Positions 23,186 through 30,505 of a DNA stretch of 32,305 bases are shown here, piece after piece (the stretch's first letter is position 1; each line of letters opens with the position of its first letter). The notes under the pieces were generated by a model. That model worked only from the letters and a program-made list of their open reading frames with translations, ran no database searches and had not been told where the DNA came from. The position numbers and the translations under genes were made by a program. This DNA comes from Hymenobacter sp. (lineage in GTDB: Bacteria; Bacteroidota; Bacteroidia; Cytophagales; Hymenobacteraceae), in the NCBI GenBank assembly GCA_025354605.1, contig JANXMN010000055.1:1-32305 (forward strand), read 5' to 3'.

Positions 23186-26050
23186 TCAAAAGCGGAATGT
23201 GGCCCCCAGCGTGGTGTACGTACCGCGTTTGTACCGGGAGAAGGCGGCCCCATCCTCAATACCGTTGATTTTGCCGTTTCGGTCAAAATCGTAGTACAGC
23301 TTCGTCTCTTGGTTGAGCAGGTTCTGAATGCCGGCCCGCACTTCGAAGTGGCTGCCAAAGCCCTTGGTTACGCCCAAATCAATCACGTTGCGGGGCAACT
23401 CAAACACCGAGTAGTTTTGGTTCTTATCGCCTACGAAGGCAATGCGTGGCCCTACGACGTTGTACTGCGCCGATACCTGCCAGTGAGCCTCGTCATCCTG
23501 GTAAAACACGCCCAGGTTCACCACGTAAGGGGCTTGGCCTTGCAGTGGGCGGTCGGTGAGGGCAAATTTGTAGTTTTCGGCCAGTGTAGTATCTAGTTGT
23601 ACTCGGCTGCGGATAAGTGAAGCATTGGCTACCAGCGAAATGCGCTGGAGGAAGCGGTTTTGTGTAAAGTCAATGAGAGACTTGCGCACCTCAAGTTCCA
23701 CACCCAAATCGTAGGCTTTGGTGGCGTTCTGGTAAGTAAGGGTCAGGTCGCTGCCAGTAGTTGATTCCGTTATCTGTTCGATGGCGTTGTAAAACTGCTT
23801 GCCAAACACGCCGACGGAAATCAGTTCCGAGCGGCTGGGATAAAACTCGTAGCGTAAGTCGGCGTTATAAATCGAGGCTGTGCCTAGCTTCGTAAGCCTA
23901 AGGGGATTATTAGCGCCCTCGATAAAATAATTGTTGCCGAAATCGTAGTATGTGTAATTAGACACTTCCCGAAACTCAGGCCGGTTTAGCGACTTGCTCA
24001 GGCCCGCCCGCAGCAGGTGCCGTTCGTTGAAGTTGTAGGTAGCGTTAAGTGAGGGCAGAATAAACGTGCGGGTTTCCTCATACGAAGGCGTCAAATCAGC
24101 CCCCGACTGCAGCGACTTGCGATTGTATTCCACACGCACTCCCCCAGTTAAATTGAATTTATCGGAAATTGGAGCTACCCCACTCAGATAACCAGCCACT
24201 AGTCGGTTTTTGCCGGTATACCGGTCAAGGCCTGACGTGGATTCTTTCAGGATGAGTCCCGTGTTGGCATCAAGGTTTTGGGGGCTGAAGATAGTTTCGA
24301 GTGGCTGGGTGGCGATGCTGTTGTCGAAACGGCGGCTGCGCACATAGTTGAAGTAACGGCTGTCGTAGTTGCGCTGCTTTTCTTCTGCATAAAAGCCTAA
24401 CCGCACCTTGAACTGATTCACACTCAACGTATCCCGGCCGTTGAATCGGCGCTCCAACTGTCCACTGCCCATGTAGGTATTTTCCCGCAGTGTGGCAAAG
24501 AACCGGGCGCTGGTAGTAGGCACGTTGTTAATAGCCACCTGGAACGGGGCCGGATTCAGGTCACCGGGCGCATTGGGCAAGTATTCTCGAGTTTGCTGGT
24601 TCTGGCGATAGTCGGGCTCATTGCGGTTCACGTAGTTATAGCCCGCCGCCCAGGTAACGCTGGTCCGGCTGGCCGGGCCCACCTCATGGGTGCCACCCAA
24701 CTGTCCCGAATAAATGCTGCGACTTTGGTAGTGCAGTGTATAATCATTGTGCTCCAAGTTGTTGTCTTGCACATTTACGCCTTGGCGGCGTACTACTTCA
24801 TCGGTGCCGTACTGATTAAAAAAATTGCGAAACTCTATTCGGTTCCGGTTATTCAGACGCACTTGGTAGTTATGAATAATTCCCAGCCGCACGGCCGAAA
24901 GGCTACGCGTATCCTGATAGTCGAAAAACTTACCCGGCAACTGGTCGGGCGTCTTGGGATTATAGGCCGTGAAACGCTGGCGTTGCGCCACATTCTGTTC
25001 CTGCGTATTGGCATACGATACCGAAGTCACGTTGCTGATGTACACATTCCCAATTTCAAACTTGCGGTTGAGACCGAGTGAAATACGCAAATCGGGTCGC
25101 GATGTAATGCTCTTGGGCAAGAATTCGTTGCGCAGGTCTGTACGCAGGCTTTGCACTTGCTCGGCATTGGAAGTATTTCCGGGGCCGGTCAAGTTGTCCA
25201 GCGAGCCTGGCATCTTGCGTTGCCCATTGTCGAAACCTAAAAAGTCGGTGGAACTGTGGTCTGATTGCAGATATCCCCCTTTGAAGGTGTTGGTCGACCG
25301 GTCCCAGCCGGAAATCGTGAGAGAAGTTGAATTTTCCAGTACCGAGTTTTTAGTGTACACCTTCACCACCCCGCCCCCAAATTCACCGGGTAGTTCTGGG
25401 GCTCCGGATTTAAAAATGAGCACCCGGTCGATGACCGACGAAGGCAAGATGTCGAACGAGAACGAGCGCGTGTCCGTTTCGGCGCTGGGCGTTAGCGCAT
25501 CGTTCAGCAGCACCGTATTATACCGTTCGGCCAAGCCCCGAATCACGATAAAGTTGTTGTTCTGCACCGTCACGCCCGGAATGCGCTTTACCACTTCGGC
25601 CGCATCGCGGTCCAGAGTTTTCACAATCTGGTCATTGCTCATGCCGCTCACCACTACCTCACTCTTTTTCAGGTCCTGAATCAGAGCCATTTCGGTACCA
25701 GTCTGCTTCACGCCGGTCACGGTCACTTCGGTCAGGCTGGTAGCGCTTTCTTCCATCACGCCGTTCAGGGTGGTGTTTTCGCCGCTTTTGATGACCACGG
25801 CCGGGAACGTGAGTGGCTTGTACCCCACGTACGTCATCGTGATGCTGTACGTGCCCGCGTCCAGCGGCAGGCTGTAGGCACCGTCCACGTTCACGGGGGC
25901 AGCCTGGGTGCTGCCTGTCACCAGCACCGTCGCGCCAATAATGGCTTCGCTGGTCTTCTTATCAGTTACTTTTCCTACCAGCGTCCCCTGCTGCCCGAAG
26001 GCTAACAAATTGGCCCACAACAGCAAAAAAACCAGGAAAGAATAGCGCAT
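23186..26050 (-). CDS. TonB-dependent outer membrane receptor with N-terminal carboxypeptidase-regulatory-like domain
   Basis: A 954-aa outer membrane protein. The signal peptide MRYSFLVFLLLWANLLAFG ends before Gln. A carboxypeptidase-regulatory-like beta-sandwich follows (about 22-110: GTLVGKVTDKKTSEAIIGATV, DAGTYSITMTYVGYKP), typical of Bacteroidota receptors. The plug (about 110-245) has KTLDRDAAEVVKRIPGVTVQ, FIVIRGLAERYNTVLLNDA and ELPGEFGGGVVKVYTK. The remaining 700 residues are barrel strands ending in TYTTLGATFRF with a terminal Phe. No SusD partner is nearby, so glycan uptake by a SusC/D system is unlikely. The gene is visibly less GC-rich than its neighbours. A strong promoter sits just upstream (26075-26103). 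It leads the cluster with the beta-helix and tonB-like genes. Confidence 0.95.
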   Translation of the reverse strand: MRYSFLVFLLLWANLLAFGQQGTLVGKVTDKKTSEAIIGATVLVTGSTQAAPVNVDGAYSLPLDAGTYSITMTYVGYKPLTFPAVVIKSGENTTLNGVMEESATSLTEVTVTGVKQTGTEMALIQDLKKSEVVVSGMSNDQIVKTLDRDAAEVVKRIPGVTVQNNNFIVIRGLAERYNTVLLNDALTPSAETDTRSFSFDILPSSVIDRVLIFKSGAPELPGEFGGGVVKVYTKNSVLENSTSLTISGWDRSTNTFKGGYLQSDHSSTDFLGFDNGQRKMPGSLDNLTGPGNTSNAEQVQSLRTDLRNEFLPKSITSRPDLRISLGLNRKFEIGNVYISNVTSVSYANTQEQNVAQRQRFTAYNPKTPDQLPGKFFDYQDTRSLSAVRLGIIHNYQVRLNNRNRIEFRNFFNQYGTDEVVRRQGVNVQDNNLEHNDYTLHYQSRSIYSGQLGGTHEVGPASRTSVTWAAGYNYVNRNEPDYRQNQQTREYLPNAPGDLNPAPFQVAINNVPTTSARFFATLRENTYMGSGQLERRFNGRDTLSVNQFKVRLGFYAEEKQRNYDSRYFNYVRSRRFDNSIATQPLETIFSPQNLDANTGLILKESTSGLDRYTGKNRLVAGYLSGVAPISDKFNLTGGVRVEYNRKSLQSGADLTPSYEETRTFILPSLNATYNFNERHLLRAGLSKSLNRPEFREVSNYTYYDFGNNYFIEGANNPLRLTKLGTASIYNADLRYEFYPSRSELISVGVFGKQFYNAIEQITESTTGSDLTLTYQNATKAYDLGVELEVRKSLIDFTQNRFLQRISLVANASLIRSRVQLDTTLAENYKFALTDRPLQGQAPYVVNLGVFYQDDEAHWQVSAQYNVVGPRIAFVGDKNQNYSVFELPRNVIDLGVTKGFGSHFEVRAGIQNLLNQETKLYYDFDRNGKINGIEDGAAFSRYKRGTYTTLGATFRF

Positions 26051-26074
26051 AAATTAGGTGTTGGTTTGGTGAGG

Positions 26075-26103
26075 CAAAATTACCAGGCGGGTATTATGAC
26101 AAA
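26075..26103 (-). promoter_or_regulatory. Promoter of the TonB-dependent receptor
   Basis: The minus strand reads TTTG (26100-26103), 17 bp, then TAATTTTG (26075-26082): a complete Bacteroidota -33/-7 promoter. The -7 box ends 24 bp before the ATG, so the leader is short. Confidence 0.85.
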
Positions 26104-26146
26104 ATCGCCTGTGTATTGTCGTATTGTTACGCTCTGCAACCAGGGT

Positions 26147-26176
26147 TTTGAAAAGAGCTGAAAGCCACTACTTTTG
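26147..26176 (+). promoter_or_regulatory. Promoter of the yicC gene
   Basis: The plus strand reads TTTG (26147-26150), 18 bp, then TACTTTTG (26169-26176): a complete -33/-7 pair. It is divergent from the receptor promoter 44 bp away and gives a leader of about 85 nt before the ATG at 26269. Confidence 0.85.
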
Positions 26177-26268
26177 CGGCCTTTTTGGCGCGACGGATAT
26201 CAAGCTTGGCGGCAGGCAGCCGGCGCGCCCGACCTTTACCCCACCTCATCCGAACTCATTCCCTCCCC

Positions 26269-27168
26269 ATGCTGCTTTCCATGACCGGCTTCGGCCAGGC
26301 CCACCGCGAAACCGATACCTATGCTGCCAGCGTCGAGCTGCGCTCCATCAACTCCAAAACCATGGACTTGCTGCTGCGCCTGCCCCGCTTCCTGATGCCG
26401 CACGAGCTCGAAATCCGCAACCTCATTACCAAGGCCCTGCTGCGCGGCAAAGTCAACCTCAACTTCGACTTCACCCGGCCCGCCGCCACCCGCGCCGCCC
26501 TGCCCCTCAACCGGGAGGCCCTGCTGGCGGCCTACCACGAACTGCACGCCGTAGCCCAGCACCTGGGCCTGCCCGTAGGCGAGGCCACCCTGCTGGCGGC
26601 TTTGCGCCTGCCTGGTGTTATTCCCTCGGCCACCGAGCAGCGCGAAGCCGAACCCGCAGCCGAAGAAGTAAGCTGGGACGAATTGCGGCCTCTGCTCGAC
26701 GAAGCCTTGGCCGCCATACAGCAGTTCCGCCACGACGAAGGCCAGACCCTGACCACCGAAATCCTGAGCTACGTGGCCACCATCCGGCAACAACTCGTTG
26801 CCGTCGAAGCTCACGACCCGGCCCGCATCGAGAACGTGCGCCAGCGCCTGGCCGGCCACCTGGCCGAACTCACCAACCACGAGCAGTTCAACGCTACCCG
26901 CTTCGAGCAGGAAGTTCTGTACTATATAGAGAAGCTCGACATCGCCGAGGAGAAGGTGCGCCTGGCAGCCCACCTGGCCTACTTCGAGCAGGCCGTGCAT
27001 CAGCCCGACGAGGCCGTGGGCAAGAAGCTAGGCTTTCTGGCTCAGGAAATCGGCCGCGAAATCAATACCATCGGCTCAAAGGCCAACGATGCCACCGTGC
27101 AACACCTGATAGTAGGCATGAAAGAAGAATTGGAAAAGATTAAAGAACAGCTAAACAATATTTTATAG
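26269..27168 (+). CDS. yicC: YicC-family endoribonuclease
   Basis: A 299-aa cytoplasmic protein of normal length for the family. The start MLLSMTGFGQAHRET at 26269 is the family opening; the open frame extending to 26185 has no likeness and overlaps the promoter spacing. The N-terminal YicC domain covers about residues 1-155 (SVELRSINSKTMDLLLRLP, HELEIRNLITKALLRGKVNL). The C-terminal DUF1732 part has EEKVRLAAHLAYFEQAV, GKKLGFLAQEIGREINTIGSKANDATVQHLIVGMKEELEKIKEQ, with the strongly conserved R/K-E-I-N-T-I-G-S-K-A-N-D core. YicC proteins are metal-dependent endoribonucleases linked to RNA turnover. The gene is often followed by gmk; here a 343-bp gap follows instead. Confidence 0.95.
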   Translation: MLLSMTGFGQAHRETDTYAASVELRSINSKTMDLLLRLPRFLMPHELEIRNLITKALLRGKVNLNFDFTRPAATRAALPLNREALLAAYHELHAVAQHLGLPVGEATLLAALRLPGVIPSATEQREAEPAAEEVSWDELRPLLDEALAAIQQFRHDEGQTLTTEILSYVATIRQQLVAVEAHDPARIENVRQRLAGHLAELTNHEQFNATRFEQEVLYYIEKLDIAEEKVRLAAHLAYFEQAVHQPDEAVGKKLGFLAQEIGREINTIGSKANDATVQHLIVGMKEELEKIKEQLNNIL

Positions 27169-27511
27169 ATGTCTGGGCCGCCTACGAAAAGCAATTGTTA
27201 CCATTCACCGTGCTTTTATGGTTGTTCGCCGAAAGTTTTGTGGGCAAAAGTTGAATTATACCAACAAACGCAATTGTGATAGAAGCAATCGGTGGTGTCC
27301 GCCCACCCGAAATGGGCTTTCTGGCACAGTTTTAAACAATTGGGCAAACAGCCGATTATTAAGGCATTATTAGCCCTTTTTATGACCAGCATTTGATTCT
27401 AAAAAAATATTCCGCAATATTTGTAGGCGGAAAGTTGGAAAATCAATTATTGTATCTAACTTGGCTACCCGAAAACAACTTACTGCCCTCCACCTCTTTA
27501 TCACCATTAGT
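27169..27511. other. AT-rich intergenic stretch after yicC
   Basis: 343 bp with no convincing gene. It contains a weak hairpin GCCCA-CCCGAAA-TGGGC followed by TTTCT (about 27302-27323) that could end the yicC transcript, and several AT-rich tracts before the next ATG. No full TAnnTTTG box was found. The low GC relative to its neighbours suggests regulatory DNA or an unrecognised small RNA, but nothing more can be supported. Confidence 0.4.
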
Positions 27512-28048
27512 ATGAAATCTACACTACTTCTTTGCATTCTGGGCCTTTTGCTGACTGCCGCCCGGCCACTGTCTGAGATTGAGCTGGTGAAGAAGCGCGT
27601 ACTCAGCGAGCGGGTTGAAATTCTGATTCCCAAGGGTTTCGAAGTAATGACCGAACAGCAGATGGACTTCGCCTACGCCAAAGCGCAGAGCCGTCCCAGC
27701 GTAATTTTCACGAACAACAACCTCATCAGCCTCGCCTTCAACTACAGCGACAACGATGCTGACCAGGACATGGTCGACGTATATTCCGCTTCGTTCGGCA
27801 AAACCTACCACAAGCAGTACAAGGACGCGACTTGGTTCGGCGACGGCGTAAAGAACATCAACAACCGCAAGGTTGGCTACCTCGAATTCATGAAGCCCGA
27901 GATGGGCCACGAAGTGTACACCCTGGTGTTCTTCACCGATGTGGAAGGCAAGCTGATGATTTGCACCTTCAACTGCGCCGACCGGCAGAAGCCTGAATGG
28001 GAGCCTATCGCCAAGCAAATCATGCTCTCGCTGAAAGCCAAAGGCTAA
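27512..28048 (+). CDS. Small exported protein of unknown function
   Basis: A 178-aa protein. The start MKSTLLLCILGLLLTAARP at 27512 gives a short signal peptide; the frame is open further upstream but without a plausible start. The mature part starts ELVKKRVLSERVEILIPKGFEVMTEQQMDFAYAK and continues with alternating strands (SVIFTNNNLISLAFNYS, NRKVGYLEFMKPEM, EVYTLVFFTDVEGKLMICTFNC) and a C-terminal helix WEPIAKQIMLSLK. This pattern of a membrane-proximal helix, antiparallel sheet and closing helix recalls the PsbP/DcrB-like fold, but that is a guess from layout. A strong terminator directly follows, so it is a single-gene unit. Its codon use is less GC-rich than that of neighbours. Confidence 0.85.
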   Translation: MKSTLLLCILGLLLTAARPLSEIELVKKRVLSERVEILIPKGFEVMTEQQMDFAYAKAQSRPSVIFTNNNLISLAFNYSDNDADQDMVDVYSASFGKTYHKQYKDATWFGDGVKNINNRKVGYLEFMKPEMGHEVYTLVFFTDVEGKLMICTFNCADRQKPEWEPIAKQIMLSLKAKG

Positions 28049-28070
28049 GCTGCGAAAGCGCCTCGTTTCT

Positions 28071-28109
28071 AATCGGTAGTCGAACAAAGTTCGGCTACCG
28101 ATTTTTTTT
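28071..28109 (+). terminator. Strong intrinsic terminator
   Basis: AATCGGTAGTCGAAC and GTTCGGCTACCGATT form a 15-bp stem with one G-U pair, an AAA loop and a run of eight T. It ends the transcript of the small exported protein. Confidence 0.95.
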
Positions 28110-28116
28110 GCCATTC

Positions 28117-28153
28117 AGCGAGCGTTCCGAAATAACATTTCGGAACGCTCGCT
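28117..28153 (-). terminator. Perfect 17-bp inverted repeat at the 3' end of the VanZ-M28 gene
   Basis: AGCGAGCGTTCCGAAAT and its exact inverse form a 17-bp stem with a 3-nt loop. The stem includes part of the stop codon of the minus-strand gene. No T run follows on the minus strand, so termination may rely on the stem alone or on the neighbouring terminator. Confidence 0.6.
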
Positions 28154-29939
28154 ATTTCTGCGCCGGGGCCGCACCCAGCTCATCCATAAAGTCGCGTACG
28201 AGCTGGAAGGCCCCGGCAAAGCCGACCAGCGACAGCGCTTTGGGCCGGTCGTTCACGTCGTGGTAGGCCGCGCTGCCGCCGCGCGTGTAGAGGAAGAAGG
28301 AGGGTACGCCCGCTTCGGAAAAGGGGTAATGGTCGGAGTTAGCGGCGCGGCCGCGGGCACCGAGAGCAAGCAGGTAATGGTGCGCGTCGTTGAGGGCCGT
28401 AAGGCGGCGGAAGGCGCTTTCGTAGATGCGGCCATTCACCACGGTTGCCCCTTTCTCGCCGGTGCCCAGCAGGTCGAGGTTCATCAGAAACTTCATGCGG
28501 CGAAGCGGTACCAGGGGGTGGGCCACAAAGTATTGGGAGCCCAGCAGCCCGGCTTCCTCGGCCCCAAAAAGCAGGAATACTACTGAGTAGGCGGGGCGGT
28601 TTTCGGGCCGGGCGTAATGCGCCGCCAACTCCAGCAGCATGGCGACGCCACTGGCGTTGTCGTTGGCCCCCGGGAAGTAGACGTGCGGCCCCATCATGCC
28701 CAAGTGGTCGTAGTGCGCCGACACTACCAGGAAGGAATCGGGCCGGATGGTGCCGCGTACCACGGCGGCCAGGTTCTGGGTCTGGTAGCCGCGCTGGAGC
28801 TCAGCGCCCACCCGTATGGTGGCCCGCACGGTGCGGCCCTTGGGTGCCCCGGTAGCAGTGTCGCCAAAAATGGCTTTGTCGAGCCACAGCGGTACTTTTT
28901 CGGCCAGCACCTCCACCCGAGGCTGGGGGGCCTGCTCGGCGGCCAACGAGGCCGTGAGCTTGGGAACCACCGTAATCCAGGCGGCGGCGGAGTTCAAGCG
29001 CTGCTGTACGGCGGGGGGCAATTGGGCCAGGCGGGCCTGGTCGGTGGCACGCAGCAGCAGCACGCGCTGGGGCCAGGCCGTGCGCAGGTAGCGCGCCTGC
29101 ACTGCGGCTTTGGTGAATACCAGCGTATCGAGCAGCAGCAGGCGGCCCTTTACGCTGCCGGCGGCCGAGTTGGGAGCCGCAATGCAGGCCCGGCCCGGCT
29201 GCCAGCCCCAGGCCGGCCCACCGCCATCGGCCCGGATAGAGGCCGCTACCCCGCCGGGGAAGGTATTCACATCGAGGCTGAAGGGCTGGGTGTAGTCGGG
29301 GGCCAGTGGCTCCAGCTTCAGGGCCTGCAGGCGCGCGCGCAGGTTGGCGGCGGCCAGGTGCTCGCCCTGCTGCACGTAGCCGCGCCCGTGCAGGGCCGGC
29401 GAGGCCAGCACCCGGATGGTGCGGCGCGCCCGGGGCAGCCGCTGGGCGTGGCCCGGGGTGGGCAGGGCTAGCGCGGCCAGCAGCAGCACCCCCGCCAGCC
29501 GGGAGGCCGCCGGCCGCGTACTATACTTCAGCCAGCCGGTGGCCAGGCCCACGGCCAGCGCGGCCCCGAGGCCATCACTGAGCAGGTCGGACCATTCGCC
29601 GTGGCGGCCCAGGCGCATGGTCATTTGCAGCACCTCAATCAGCGCCCTGAAAAGCAGACTGCCCACGAGCACCACGGCACCGGCGCATCGGGCGAGCCAG
29701 AGCCCGCGACGCTGGCGGTGCAGCGAAAACCAGCTGAGGCCCGCCAGCACAAAAAACACGCCCGCGTGGGCTGCGGTGTCGAACGACAGCAGCTCCCACA
29801 CGGGCGTGCGCGGCATCTCATCGGCCGGCGTTAGGGTGAGCGCCAGCACCAGGGCGGCCCACAGCAGCGGCAGGGCCGCGAAGGGGCGTGGAGCGGGCGG
29901 GTATGATGACTGAGACGGGGTAAGCAGTGGCATTGGCAT
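28152..29939 (-). CDS. VanZ-like membrane domain fused to an M28 metallopeptidase
   Basis: A 595-aa protein. The start is placed at the ATG at 29939 (MPMPLLTPSQSS); a TTG four codons earlier is less likely. Residues about 20-137 are VanZ-like: four hydrophobic segments, the motif SFDTAAHAGVFFVLAGLSW, the pair ALIEVLQ, and SDLLSDGLGAALA. A fifth hydrophobic segment (about 147-161) ends PTPGHAQ, resembling a signal peptidase I site before Gln. Then comes an M28 domain with HYDH (His409), GANDNASG (Asp427), FGAEEAG (Glu461-Glu462), NLDLLG (Asp489) and AYHDVND (His560), a complete two-zinc site. With four membrane spans before it, the fifth would place the peptidase in the periplasm. It lies 31 bp after gcvH, where a stand-alone VanZ gene is often found in Bacteroidota. 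Confidence 0.88.
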   Translation of the reverse strand: MPMPLLTPSQSSYPPAPRPFAALPLLWAALVLALTLTPADEMPRTPVWELLSFDTAAHAGVFFVLAGLSWFSLHRQRRGLWLARCAGAVVLVGSLLFRALIEVLQMTMRLGRHGEWSDLLSDGLGAALAVGLATGWLKYSTRPAASRLAGVLLLAALALPTPGHAQRLPRARRTIRVLASPALHGRGYVQQGEHLAAANLRARLQALKLEPLAPDYTQPFSLDVNTFPGGVAASIRADGGGPAWGWQPGRACIAAPNSAAGSVKGRLLLLDTLVFTKAAVQARYLRTAWPQRVLLLRATDQARLAQLPPAVQQRLNSAAAWITVVPKLTASLAAEQAPQPRVEVLAEKVPLWLDKAIFGDTATGAPKGRTVRATIRVGAELQRGYQTQNLAAVVRGTIRPDSFLVVSAHYDHLGMMGPHVYFPGANDNASGVAMLLELAAHYARPENRPAYSVVFLLFGAEEAGLLGSQYFVAHPLVPLRRMKFLMNLDLLGTGEKGATVVNGRIYESAFRRLTALNDAHHYLLALGARGRAANSDHYPFSEAGVPSFFLYTRGGSAAYHDVNDRPKALSLVGFAGAFQLVRDFMDELGAAPAQK

Positions 29940-29970
29940 CGCGGTGCACAAGCCAAAGCCGTGCTACCTT

Positions 29971-30351
29971 TTAAGCGCCCACCAGCTCGCCGTAGACTTC
30001 GGCTGACAGCAGACCAGCCAGTTCTTCGGGCTTAGCGATGGAAATTTTTACCATCCAGCCGTCGCCGTAAGGGTCCGAATTCACGGTTTCGGGAGCGTCG
30101 GCCAGCTTAGTGTTCACTTCCAGCACCGTGCCGGTGATGGGGCTGAACAGGTCGGAAACGGTTTTTACGGCTTCCACGGTGCCAAATACATCGTGCTGCG
30201 CCACCTCCTTGTCGAGGGTGTCGATATCGACGTACACGATGTCGCCAAGCTCCTTCTGGGCGTGGTCGGTGATGCCCACGTAGGCAGCATCGCCTTCAAC
30301 GCGAATCCATTCGTGGTCTTTGGTGTAGTGCAGGGTGGCGGGCAGGTTCAT
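29971..30351 (-). CDS. gcvH: Glycine cleavage system H protein
   Basis: A 126-aa lipoyl carrier of the usual length. It shuttles the methylamine group from glycine between the P, T and L proteins of the cytoplasmic glycine cleavage complex. The sequence shows the standard H-protein order: [29 protein letters not shown] in pieces, DIDTLDKEV, then the lipoylation site [18 protein letters not shown], in which Lys63 carries the lipoyl arm, and the C-terminal [10 protein letters not shown] segment. The other gcv genes are not in the window. It sits between sprA and the VanZ-M28 gene, an order known from other Bacteroidota, and in H-protein terms nothing is unusual. A -7-like box lies at 30425-30432. 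Confidence 0.97.
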   Translation of the reverse strand: MNLPATLHYTKDHEWIRVEGDAAYVGITDHAQKELGDIVYVDIDTLDKEVAQHDVFGTVEAVKTVSDLFSPITGTVLEVNTKLADAPETVNSDPYGDGWMVKISIAKPEELAGLLSAEVYGELVGA

Positions 30352-30363
30352 CTTGAAGGAGTT

Positions 30364-30500
30364 ATGAGTTAGGAGTTATGAATTATGAGTTGGCAAAAGC
30401 AGGCAGCCAACGGCAGCAATACCTCAAAAGTAGAACCGGCAAACTTCTCTTAGGTATAATTCTCCGCCCACCAACTCATAATTCATAATTCATAACTCAT
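30364..30500. repeat. Inverted repeat of CATAACTCATAATT type between sprA and gcvH
   Basis: 30364-30393 and 30471-30500 are inverted copies matching at 28 of 30 positions. Each is made of short AT-rich units (ATGAGTTATG, AATTATGAG) repeated in tandem. They enclose 77 bp that include the candidate gcvH -7 box. This low-complexity inverted repeat type is common between genes in Bacteroidota. Confidence 0.8.
30425..30432 (-). promoter_or_regulatory. Candidate -7 box for gcvH (TACTTTTG)
   Basis: The minus strand reads TACTTTTG, a full match to TAnnTTTG, 73 bp upstream of the gcvH ATG. No TTTG is present at the expected -33 distance. It lies between the two arms of the AT-rich inverted repeat, so the leader would contain one arm. 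Confidence 0.5.
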
Positions 30501-30505
30501 AATTA

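Noticed and set aside
23186..26050. SusC/SusD-type glycan uptake locus
   Set aside because: No SusD-like lipoprotein follows the receptor; the next gene encodes a beta-helix protein with a T9SS sorting domain.
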